Below are positions 29,215 to 40,636 of a stretch of 64,000 nt of DNA, one piece after another (position 1 is the first letter of the stretch; every line of letters begins with the position of its first letter). The stretch lies in NCBI GenBank assembly GCA_948146395.1, contig OX411547.1, positions 32,406,614 through 32,470,613 of the forward strand. The letters are read 5' to 3'. Position numbers and translations under genes: made by a program. The DNA comes from Fragum whitleyi (lineage: Eukaryota > Mollusca > Bivalvia > Cardiida > Cardiidae). Below the pieces are notes generated by a model. It saw only the letters and a list, made by a program, of their open reading frames with translations, was not told where the DNA came from and did no database searches.

Positions 29215-32200
29215 TACAATTTTCTATATTAAAAACATTCCTGTTATTTTCATTATCAATCAAGTAAGAAATAATGATACAGTTGTAGTCAGATAAAGGA
29301 AGTTTTCTTGATATGAAATTTTTCCAGAATGAATATTATGGATACATTTTCAAACGCGAAAAGAGCTTTTGCAATATCAACGCCAATTATTCTTACTGTT
29401 ATACTAGATAAAATTGTCAACATCCCCATTCAAGTTGCCTTGCATGGAAAGGTGTCTGTTCGCATATCAGAGTATCTGCATTTTTCCTAGGACTCGGCTA
29501 GAATTAAGTCTGTTTGTTTAAATCAATTATCACCGAGTATTGCTATTGAATCATCTCAATAAAAGATAATTAATTTTTTACTAGACATTCTGACACACAG
29601 TCTCATTTCTTTACAAACGTCGACGACGACTAGACAATACTCATCACAGACTTATTCAAAATAACGCAACTGAGTCGCAGTGAATACGGACGTGGCATGT
29701 TGTTATCAAACCGTAGACGATTTTTTCTAATAATCCGTGTTATTTTAAAATTAAGGGCTTTTAGTACATGCTTCACACTAAAAAAATATAGTTCTACTAT
29801 TTAACTTTTTCTTATACTCTCAATATAAATTTGTGACATAATGAGGAATATTTTGACATGAAAAAAAGTTGGGGGATACAGTCTTACTTTTTAGATATAT
29901 TTACTCATTTGTTGAAATAAAGGGAGGTAATTCACAAAAATAATTAAATTTCAAAACACATTTTTTAATATTGGAAATAACAAATTTGTTAGTATTTTTG
30001 TTCAGGGATATCAGGTAGGGGTTCTTTTTACCATATTCATAAGTTTTATTTAAATACGGGCTTGTCGTTTTCTCTGAATACTCTAAAATCGGGAAAAAAT
30101 GCCCCGAAAAATTGAATATATACAAAATTTTTACCTGTTTTGACAACCTTACATACAGCTCTATCCAAAAACATATTTTGAATTTCGATTTATAGTTTTA
30201 TAACGAATACAGAAATGCAAATGTTCTTTTTTTAATGGCGGAAAATCCGAAACCGGATGTGCGGACATCCTTTAAATCATTTTGTTATAAAATAGTAATC
30301 CCTCTTGAAAATTTTTAATATAGATTCACGGGCAATTTGACTTTCCAACGTTACAAGAACTTGTTCCGACAGGGTCAATGGAATAAAACTTGGTAGTAAA
30401 CAATGCCACAGATGCTTTAATGGTAACGTTTAGTCCTTTCACTGCGTACGTTATGAAAAATCGGGATTTTTTGTTGGAAATTGAGAAGACTCTTGTTGCA
30501 GGCAAGATTTCCTTTTCTTAAAATGTTATAATCCGACCTTTCTCTGCCATTGCATTATCTTTCAACTGTCTATTGTCATTTGAATCATTTTTCTAGAAGA
30601 TTCAACAAACGACACACATGAAAATTAATATGTCATGGACGCTTTAAGCTTGTTGCCTAAAATGCATCATCTTATGACTGGTATGAATGATGATTGGGCT
30701 GATTATAAATATGATTTTTTCTTTTATATGTATTTTTCTTGGTGAAAGTATAAAAGAAAAAGCTCCCTTCCTTCTCAGTTATTATTACAGGTGTAGAAAT
30801 CGAAATTTATTATGTCCTGTAATGAAAGAAGAACCGTAAAAGAACGAGTCTTCATCTAACCCACCTTGCCCCCTAAATTGCTTCCTACGTGCCTGGATTA
30901 TCAGTAATTGAAACTTAAATAGCAGTTACATTATTATCAATGAGGTACATGTTTTGTATAACAGCAAATATTATAAAACTCTTGTCCTGTAGATATTTAT
31001 TACCAGAATACGAAAATAGGTGAGCGCCTGAATTTGGAGGGTTGGTGGTTTCACGAAAAACAGAGTGGCCAAAAATGCCTGGATACACTTACTTTATTTT
31101 ACCTTTTCTAAATCTTCTAATGTTAAACTAATTTTCTACCATATTCTTTCATCAATATTTAATGTAGGTGTAATAAGTTTTTGTTGAATTTTAAATCAAA
31201 CTTAGATTTCGCTGAAAAAAAGGGAGTATTTTTTCAAGAGCGTTTTTTCCTGCATTTTCGTCTTGTAAATATTACTTATCCAATATTTTACAATTCTTTA
31301 TATTCATTCAATCATGTTTACCAAGTCACTTTCATTGAGGGTCACCATTCTGCTTCTTAATGTTCGTTTCTTGCCATTTTTGCTCAATTTATTTTTATTT
31401 TTTTTTACAAAATCCGCATTTTCTCCGAAAAATGCATGGAACGATATGCTGAATTTTTGGTCAAGTTTTCGTACAGGTACACTCTACGAAATATAAAATT
31501 ATTTGATAAAGATTGGAACAAGTGCCAAATGGTGTAGGGGTACCTTAACTCATAGTTGGGCCCAGTTATGTATTGAGAAAGATTTGAGTATTTATAATTG
31601 AATTACCAAAAATGACATTTTTGTACTTATACAAATGACAATAAAAATATTTTAAAGAATGTCCGAAACTTTCTAAATGGATAAAAATTACCAGCAGTTG
31701 TGATCTTTAGAACAACATATTTTTTGTTATTTTATTTGAAGTTCTGATGATCATTATCATTAATCTCAATATTGAAAAAAAATAAAAATAAATTTAAAAA
31801 AATGAATAAATACAACCCATAAATAATGATAATACTTAGGTTTTCATTTTTATCATAAACTTAAAAATATTTCAACTGAGATTATGAAGCTTGACCACTT
31901 CATATAATTTTCCTTACCTGTATAATTATCGAATTTCAAGCCAGCTATGAATCACAATGTGTTCCCTTGTGAGTTTGTTGCTATCTCTTAATTTATCAAA
32001 TAAATCATTTGACATGTTAAATCCGATTCCACTTTTTATTCTTTATGACTGAATGCACCCACGATGTAGCCAACAACAACCAATGAAACGCCTGGGACCG
32101 TGAAACAAAGAATGACGACACATTATGTCAACTTTGATTGACCGCAACACAAACAAAGGATACCATGAACGCAATACGCACTCTTTAGCGCCTTTTTTTC

Positions 32201-34416
32201 ACGAACTGTCTTAGAAATGAGAATGGAAGTAAGACTATCAGGTTTTATAGATTTCATCATACATTAAAGCCTTATGCGAACAGCAATTACAACAAATTGT
32301 ATACATGTATAGCCATCTAAACTGCCAACAAAGCATTCATTTTAATGGCCAATTTACTTCTTAAGCGTGCATCATTCAAATCCATACCACCTGTAAATGA
32401 AGGGCTCGAGGATTTAAAGAAGTGTTCTATTCATGCTTAAAAATAAATTTATATTTCCTTTTTAAAAACGGTAAAAGAAGGCGTCTCATTTTAATTGATT
32501 TGGTAATCTTTGCAAAATATGGGTAAATATAGTGTAGACTTTAATTTTATCCAAACAATTTTAGATGAACCAGCTTACAGATTTGTTCAATACAAAGTAT
32601 TCGCCCTCGCCATTATTGAAACAATGGAAGGTCCAAGCGAAATGTTGACAAAACGGAGTAATGAATTGAAAAGACAGAGTAAATATTTCTCCTAATAAAA
32701 TCAAACATTTGTGACAGAGCATGTCATTGGCCGTTCGATGCGAGTATATGAAGTTTTAACCCTTATTACACTGAATCTATATTCTTTCAAACAATTTGCC
32801 ATTTACTTTTTTTACCATTTCAACCATGAATGGTTCAAGTTACCTCACTATTATCAATTAGAAAGGTCGACAGGTGGTACTGCCAAAGCTTTGTGTATAG
32901 CAGGAATATGTGATCAGCATGAAAAGGGTTAAAGATCAAAATAGTATAGTTTCGCATATAGTTCATGTACGCAGAAATTAAGGGGAGATAAAATGGAATT
33001 TGTATCTGAACGTGTTCAAATTCGACTATATAACATGTGTTGTGTTCTAGATATATACCGACTTTATTCTTTATTTTTGTTCGGGAAAAATACGGGTACA
33101 GACAAGAAAGCGCGTCACTTTGCATGTTGGTTTACATGACATCACAGGCATCAACGATCTCGCTAAGGATGACGTTACTTTAAACGAAATTAACGAAAGA
33201 ATTAAATTGGGCAAATCATAATTTGATAATAAAATGCAGAGTTTTACTGCGTTTTGAAATCAAATTATATTGTGTCCAAATGATCCCCATAGACGATTGT
33301 AAAGGTATGAAGAAATTCGTTTTTCTTGAAGCTTATTTACCGAAGTACTACAATCATGAAGCCGAATTATCCAAAATGACCCAAAATTACAATGCTTGCG
33401 TCCTAGGTACATTCCAGTTTACTGAAATGTTCGAGAGATGTTCTGATCTAAGAGGAGGTTGTATCATTGCTGCTTATCGTAGCCCTCTCTGTCATATGCT
33501 GATGAAGAGTCTCTGTTGGTCTGGTTCGGAGATAGCACTACAGGTTGAAGTAGCAAGGGGTATTGCATCTTGCATGTGGGATCCTTTGTCTCGGGATCTG
33601 AAATTTGTTCGTATCTTTTCTATGTCTCCCTAGCTCCGATTCTCTTTCCCTCATTTTGACTTCACGGCGCGTATTATTCAGCGTCTGTGCGTATATACAT
33701 GCCGCTAAGCTAATGGTTTAGGCCTATGTCACAAATAGAATTCGTTCGACTGACTTTATCCACCTTCTTGGAGGAAAGTTCAAATCCATGAGCGTTACTA
33801 TGGACACCGATATTTAAAATTGAAAATATTAGAAATTGCACATCTTTGCGAGCAATTCTTATTGTTAATGACTTAAGAAATAATAATTTTACTTTCTCGC
33901 ATTATGACCTGCATTGCACTCCAAATAACGAGAAATGTTCAGAAGTTCATGTTGCAGACTTTTTTGTTGTAAAAGTTTTATTGTACAAGTAATAGCAAAA
34001 AAATTATACTATTTTGTTTGGAAGGGTTCTTAAGCACGTAAAAATATTTTTGTCATCATCATGTTGATATTTCTTTTTACAAAGCTGAATGTTTATTGTG
34101 CCATGGTACTAACGGGATGACCCTCTATGTAGTTTCGACATATTTTAAACAAATAACGCTGATTGCATACCGCGCGAATACGACGACAAAATGTTATTAA
34201 AGCCATTTGGCAAAACAAATCATGTGGAATTAGTGAAGTTCCGAAATCCGAAAGCTCCGGAAAATATTACAAGATTCGTCTAATTGAAAAACAGAAGGCA
34301 AATGATGGCTTTGCGTAACAAAATGTTATTGGACAGTAAATATCCAACTTAGGACAGAGTTGGTTGAGCACAAAAGAAGACGGTATCGTCCGTTACGGTA
34401 GTTTGCACTAATTCTC
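29215..34416. other. AT-rich intergenic region, no gene supported
   Basis: About 5 kb with only short reading frames lacking motifs. No tandem array or TIR element was recognised. 'gggaggtaattc' at 29921 is a short motif also seen at 44250. Upstream non-coding exons of the prohormone could lie here but cannot be located from sequence alone. Confidence 0.5.
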
Positions 34417-34657
34417 TTGAGCCTATGCGTGACATTTTAAACAATTTCAAAAATGTGCAAAGCAAAGACTCTGACCAGTCTGTGCATCCGCACAGTCTGA
34501 CCAGAGTCTTTGCTATGCGTTTATTAGATAGATAAGATCTCAAAATACCTGTACACCATCAGGTAACACGATATTTACATCAGGTGGCTGTCTACGCCGC
34601 TCAATGTTTGCACCTCATTCACTTTTCAAATTGTTGGAAATGTCAGGTACAGGCTCT
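34417..34657. mobile_element. Foldback MITE L, copy 1
   Basis: Left 'ttgagcctatgcgtgacat' and right 'ggaaatgtcaggtacaggct' form diverged TIRs. A strong inner hairpin pairs 'aaagactctgaccagtctgt' with 'cacagtctgaccagagtctt'. About 90 bp separates it from copy 2. Confidence 0.75.
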
Positions 34658-34747
34658 TTTATTTTCTTAACTTATCTGCGAGAAATAATGATTTTGACTT
34701 CAAACATGAGCTCCAAGTTTTAAGGATTTATTTCGAACAACAATCAA

Positions 34748-34989
34748 TTGAGCCTGTGCGGGACATTTCCAACAATTTTAAATGTGCGCCAAGTAAAGAC
34801 TCTGGCCAGACTGTGCATCCGCACAGGCTGGCCATAGTCTTCGCTTTGCAATCCATTGGTAGATAAGGTGTAGATCTGACTTCTGGCAATCGGAAAACCT
34901 AACTTTTGGCCTGTGTAACTGTCTAAATTGATGAATGTTTGCACCGCAGGCATATTTAAAATTGTTGGAAATGTCACGCATAGGCTCAA
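34748..34989. mobile_element. Foldback MITE L, copy 2 (242 bp)
   Basis: Well-kept TIRs: 'ttgagcctgtgcgggacatt' against 'aatgtcacgcataggctcaa', continuing through 'tccaacaattttaaa' / 'tttaaaattgttgga'. Inner hairpin 'gactctggccagactgtgca' / 'tgcatccgcacaggctggcc'. AATTGAGCC/GGCTCAATT symmetry hides the exact target duplication. Confidence 0.8.
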
Positions 34990-35856
34990 TTAATGTTTCT
35001 ATTACGGCTAGACTTTTTGACAACATTAGAAATAAATGATATTCACCTAAACCTGCACCACGACATCATATTGAAAGGTTTCTCGTGCCCCGTGTATATG
35101 TTTAATGGCTTCTTTGAAAACCTCATAAGAGACGCAAAACACAACACATATCTAATTTTGTTGCATATTCTTGACGAACTTACTTTAAAAAAAAATGTTT
35201 ACGTTATTTCTGTACCTACCTTGTTAAATTGACTCACAAGTATATAAGTCCAAATGTTTTGGGGTTTTTTTTGTTGTTAAAAAAAGCAGTAAACTAGATG
35301 GAAAATATTTCAAACATAATTTTTTGTCACATTTATAATTCAAAACTGTAATGTTGAAAACATATATTTCGGACAAATGGGTCTATCCAAAGTTCCTACA
35401 TCTAGGTCAAAGTACTGAAAGTACTGAAAGCTAGCAAAGCATAAATATTTTAGTTGTCTTCCTTTTAAAAAAACTATTATGATACAAATTCAGGGTTATA
35501 ATAATTCATACGGTTCATCTTAATGACCTGACCAACATAACTATCCAATATTCATGCATTGTCGCCCCTATGATATAAACACTAAAGAAAGTTGATGACG
35601 AACGACAAACGAGGGATATCTAATTATCACACAGCTACACCATACTAAAGCCCGATTTGCCCTTACGAGCTTGATTAAGTATGAGGGAGCCGAAACTGCA
35701 GACTTACAGTGCTCTCAATAAGGGCTAGGAATTTTTGTAATTTCATGTTGGAATTTCAAGATTTTTTTTTACAAAGTAGGAATTTTTTAACCCCCCCCCC
35801 AACATACACTTTCCTTTTCCTGCATACTTTGTAAATGCTTGTTTCCTTATTAAAAT
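34990..35856. other. Intergenic, no gene seen
   Basis: AT-rich; 'caaagtactgaaagtactgaa' at about 35410 is a short duplication and a C-run lies near 35791-35801. Nothing else is supported. Confidence 0.45.
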
Positions 35857-36330
35857 ACAGTCAAACTTCTGCCTCTCGAACAGGTGTACTCTCGAACATT
35901 ATAGAGAAAATTCGAACAAGGAACTAAGTCATAATTCGACATAGTGTTCGACATCGGAAAACTCGTACACCAGGACGGTCGAACTCTCGAACACATTCTT
36001 CAGTCCGGAATTTCAAAATGCAATATATTTTACCCGGAAAAATTCGAACAAAGGGTTTATGTCTAATAATAAGATGTCATTGTCCCGCACCACAGCGCTG
36101 AGCCATTTGATTTTGCGTCTTTTTTTTAGGCACATGGAGTTTTTTCGGAAAACTTGAAGAATTTCGTTAAATTTTCACAACATCTCGAACCACACTTAGA
36201 CTAGACGCCTATAACTTCAATAGACTGGCTCTTTGGACGAAACTTCAACTGTCAGTCCACAAATGGAAAAAAAACTAAATGAAAGGTCCTGCTAAAACTT
36301 TTGATGGTAGTAACACGCTATCATAGGGTT
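35857..36330 (+). mobile_element. Tigger/pogo-like 5' end fragment
   Basis: 'acagtcaaacttctgcctct' resembles the terminus at 10742 (CAGTCAAACTTG) and is followed by repeated 'tctcgaac' motifs. A matching right terminus was not found, so the element is truncated or decayed; the right limit is a guess. Confidence 0.45.
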
Positions 36331-37530
36331 TTACTATATATTTGAATACATATGTCCGTTTTGATTCGTCGATTTATTATGTGAAGCGACATTGACCAAG
36401 TTGATCTTTCGGAATTTTTGCGAAACCAGTCTATTTTAAAACGCGTACCAGACATTCGATTGAAGAGCAGCTACATTTACAACATTATAGCAGCCATTCG
36501 ACGTTTACACATGAATCTTAAAAGGTATTTATCAATGATTTTTTCTTGATTTTTGGCATAGTTATCTGCCGTTGAATTAAACAAAATAACAGTTTCTGCT
36601 CAAGTGATTCTGATTCTGGTGAGTCATTTCAGACCATCGAGATCATCTTGTGTTATTTTTTCTTAGTTTTATATTTTGATTAAGGTTTAAAACAAAAAAA
36701 CAATTATTTTCCTTCAAAAAGTTTCAACTTTCTTCTAGGAACATCAAGATATGGTCTTCTATTGGGAAGGGTTAATCAGATATTTGCCACGAATCTTATG
36801 TCATACACCACTTTTAATATTTTTAGCATTTGTGTACATTTATACTTTTGTCATGGCTCATACATATTTGAATAATTTTTTTAGTGTTAACCTATTTCAA
36901 AATGACATAAATTTACCTTAATCAAATTTAACAAATAGCGCAGACCCCAATTTTTTTTAGATGTACACATGTACTCGTATGTGGAATTTAGGTATATCAC
37001 CTGGAAATATTGAAAGGAAAAGAAAAATGCTGTACCTAAGTATATAGACAACAAGGTCTATGTCAATTGACTAACAGACAAAAATTAAGACAAAATATTT
37101 GTATGTTGCTTCATAATAATATTCAACCTAAGACATAGGAAAACATTGTGACAAAGATATAAAGACAACCCTAATAACATATAATTCATGCATTGTTTGC
37201 AACTCCTTTGAAGGCAAACCAGACTAAACATTCTTGTCTGGGATTAAGAACATTCTGCTTATCTTGTTTGCATTCACATTTAATTCATCAGGACTCAGGA
37301 CTCTTAATATTTCCCGAATGAAACATCTTTCAACTGTTCAATTTCAAAATCTTCAAACATTAACATGGACAATGCATGAAAACATCAAATATAAAAAAGT
37401 AGTTGTCGTTTTCTACCCACAGAGACCAAATAACGCAAAATTCCATGACTGTTCTTTTATTAAAATAGGTTTACACTATCACTGTCTTCAGTTTTCATAA
37501 CATATGTGTATTTCTGTTTATTTATCGTAT
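36331..37530. other. Intergenic, no gene seen
   Basis: The reading frame at 37234-37500 has no motif or composition suggesting a protein. AT-rich with no clear repeat. Confidence 0.4.
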
Positions 37531-37815
37531 TTATCGTATTTACCGTAGCACATGCCCATATGACCGACGCCCCCAGAAGGCGGTTAGTTGCTACGGGGGG
37601 ATAGTGCAAGGATACATGACGAAACTACTGCTGAGATCCGCCATGGTTCTTTAACGTGCTAGGTGTAAAGCACCGTCTCACGGGGCCTCAGTTTAACGTC
37701 TCATCCGAAAGACAATTAGTTTTGATAGTGTACCAGCCATGGAATCGAACCCACGCAGCCGAACTTCAATGGTTTTGAAGTCAGGTGCTCTACCAACTGA
37801 GCTCATCGGGCTGGT
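37531..37815 (-). mobile_element. Second tRNA-headed SINE family, one copy
   Basis: Minus strand head: 'gagctcagttggtagagcac' (A box) and 'gggttcgattccatgg' (B box), about 60 bases apart, a tRNA-like layout. The body has 'gtgagacggtgctttacacc' and 'ccatggcggatctcagcag'-like segments, and 'taccgtagcac' lies at the far end. It is distinct from the eight-copy family. Confidence 0.75.
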
Positions 37816-38247
37816 ATTCATTACATTCCTTATTATAATATTTAATATTTACTCAAAGATGTCATACTGAATTCGAATAAATTTAGCGCGGAGCTTTTTC
37901 TTTGGTGCTTCCCATCAATTTTGTACTTGGATTCATGTGATTTTCAAGATTTTCAAGAGTTTCAAGAGTTTTATTAAATTGACAAACCCCTAACCGGGGT
38001 AAAAGTCATAAATATACAAACAAACATGAACAATAAACAAACATTCGGAAGAAAGTTTCAGTGTTAAAACAACCATAGTGCACTCATAGGTAGCCTGAGT
38101 GTAGGAAAATTCACTTAAAAGATGACTAGATGTTATATGACTAGATTTGAATATAAGTATTATTAGACCTCGATCTGATAAAATTGTCAAGCAATGTTTA
38201 ACCATTGTCATGCTAAACCCAAAATATTCCATTTATAAAAGAAGTAA

Positions 38248-38305
38248 AGACAAAGATCAGCCTGTGCATTGGTGCAGTCTGATCTCGGCCTATGCCGCCT
38301 ACTTT
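38248..38305. repeat. Short hairpin related to MITE L
   Basis: 'gatcagcctgtgcattg' pairs with 'gtgcagtctgatctc'. The same motif type lies inside 34417-34989 and at about 10195-10240. Confidence 0.5.
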
Positions 38306-38578
38306 TCCCCTTTAAGCCAGAATAGTGAAAAAAGATGCATTTAGTGCTTTCGGCACTCTGATTTTAATGCAATTTGCCAAAATTTTGATTCAGCACTACA
38401 AATATTAACAATATGAGATTTACGTAAAGTGTCGATCATTATCATTGTAGGTCTCTCCATAATGGAGGGCAACAAATTTTAACCATTATTTTGCTCAAAT
38501 TCATGTGAAATTATTCCTGGCCCATAAATTTATATGTATGTGCCTGCAATACCTCCACAGCTACTTAACAATTTAGTA

Positions 38579-39340
38579 ACAATTTCAATTAAATATCTCA
38601 TGAAATATTTTCAGAATTACCTTACAAAATTTTGCAACTTTGAAAATAGTTGTTACATCACTCGACTTCATAATGCTATGAAAAGAATTCACATTTGGAC
38701 GCATGATGATATTTCTTGGCAAATAGACTTTTCTGGTATCTTCAAAATAAGTACATTCTAACATATAATGAACCTCATCACCCATTTTATTCAGCCTGCA
38801 TAACTCGCATATCCTGTCATCCCCTATGGTCCCTAAAAATCTCCCCCATTCAATTGGAAATTTGTGATTTAGTGATCTGAAGTGGCAAAGAGATTTTGAT
38901 AGATCAGCTGGAAGAATATTAAAGTAATTTTCAAACCCAAAGTCTTGTTTAAAGATCCTATAGTTAAGACATTTAGGGCTTTTAAACACTGCATCTTTCC
39001 AATCAGATATGTGCATTTCATTCAATTTCATTTTGACAGATTTTGAAATACTGGAAAGTATGTTAGTTTGGTTTAACCAGTAGCATGAGAAGCCACTTTC
39101 TTCAAGTATGCTTTTAATACACGTTAACCATTTAGAGTCAAATCGACCAATATTATGCAGAGCTCACAACATACTGTAAAGTTTGCAAGATATTTTATCA
39201 GATTTACCATTTAACATACGCTGCCAAAATCCAATCTATCTGGATTTGATTTCAGTTGAGACAGGATGTCTTCCTAATTCACTGTAAAGAATTAAGTTAG
39301 GCGTTGATTTCTTTACTTTCAGAATCACACTGTTTAACTC
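38579..39340 (-). pseudogene. LINE ORF2 C-terminal fragment
   Basis: An open frame of 148 codons at 38585-39031 encodes a LINE ORF2 C-terminus: CHFRSLNHKFPIEWGRF, then a C-x2-C-x9-H-x4-C motif (RICELC..GDEVHYMLEC). Upstream, frames broken by stops to about 39340 read LILYSELGRHPVS, matching in position the YSELGQFPL segment of the intact LINE at 14862-22155. The two are related but clearly different elements. The endonuclease and RT catalytic core are absent (5' truncated, the usual fate of LINE copies). Not functional. Confidence 0.8.
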
Positions 39341-40636
39341 ATAATCCTTTTTTGACACCTTGCCGTCAATTACGCACCGTGTGTCATAATTACCATTTTC
39401 GTAAAAAAAAAATAATAATAAAAGAATAAACTGTCCGATTTTTAAAAAACAAAGACGGATCTATATTTTTTCAAAGATTAGCGTAAATTTATATGGGCCT
39501 ACTCGACAAACGTTTAAGTTCAACATTTGAACGGTATATTAATGGGACTTTTTTTTTAACTTGCAATTTATTGAGGCCGCATACGAAATAGGAATAATAA
39601 AACGATCGTCTTTTTGTGCACAACAATAAGGCTCTCTAGTCGAAAGATATTTCATTATTTTACTTTTTTAATCATTTCTAAACACAAATTCCGTGGATCA
39701 ATAGTAAGTTGAAGAACCAAATAAGAATTCGTATTTTCGAATACGATGTATGACCGGATGTGGCGCATTCACATCTTCTGTAAGTTAAAATTTTGCTCCA
39801 AAAGTCCATCATTTTGGGTGGTTCTTGAAGAATAAACGATTTCCAAGCGTTAAAACTTCTAGCTTTAACTTTAAGCTGTAGGTACGAGCTTTGGTTGCAA
39901 AATCACCTTTTATTACTTTCATTAAATAAATTATGGAAACTGATATGAAAAACTATGGAGTTTCTATTTTGAATCGGTCCTAAGGTGTATCTTGCGCGTC
40001 GGGCCTAGGAATTGCGGCTTACTCAATTTTTAGTTACGATGCTTTGGCATCCGGCGATATTACAGAAACTGATGATTAATGCAGCTTTGTTGCTATCGCA
40101 CTATCGTTCCAAAGGAGACGAACGTACTAGGTAGTATGCAAATAAATGTTCTAAACTTGGTTAAAATTACGCAGAATTATCTGAATAACAGAAGACAAGA
40201 AAACCTCGTAATTTAAAATCCCTCGTCAGACATGTTGCTGCAGACACTTTAGGTGATGTGATTGGGACACTTTAGGTGATGTCATTGGGATTTCCCCGTG
40301 TTCTCTGAAAATGGAGTTTATAAACGAGGATAGTCGATTGACCTTTTGGAAATGTTTTTTTCCGGTTGCGTCTATTTTCACTTCAGATAAAATACCCGTA
40401 GATCTATTTTAAGACTTTCAGAAAGGGATATCTCGAAATATTATCGGTCAGAGCTGTATAAATTACGTTTGATCTTACGAATAATTCCCTCATTTGAATT
40501 TCGTTTGTTTCAATCGACTAATCAAAGATATTCCTCGCCATCTGCTTTTAAATCTGTTCACGACCATCCATTTTTGCAATAACTGTTTTTAGTATAGAAG
40601 GTGGTCGACCTTGCTGCAGATTAGCAAGTTTATGAC
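39341..40636. other. Downstream flank of the TLR relic, no gene seen
   Basis: No reading frame of note. 'ttgggacactttaggtgatg' is repeated in tandem near 40251-40290 (about 25 bp). Confidence 0.5.

Noticed and set aside
33223..33633. 136-codon plus-strand frame
   Set aside because: Length is above average for this region, but no domain, signal peptide or repeat is visible and composition looks like translated non-coding DNA. Could be an exon; transcript data would decide.
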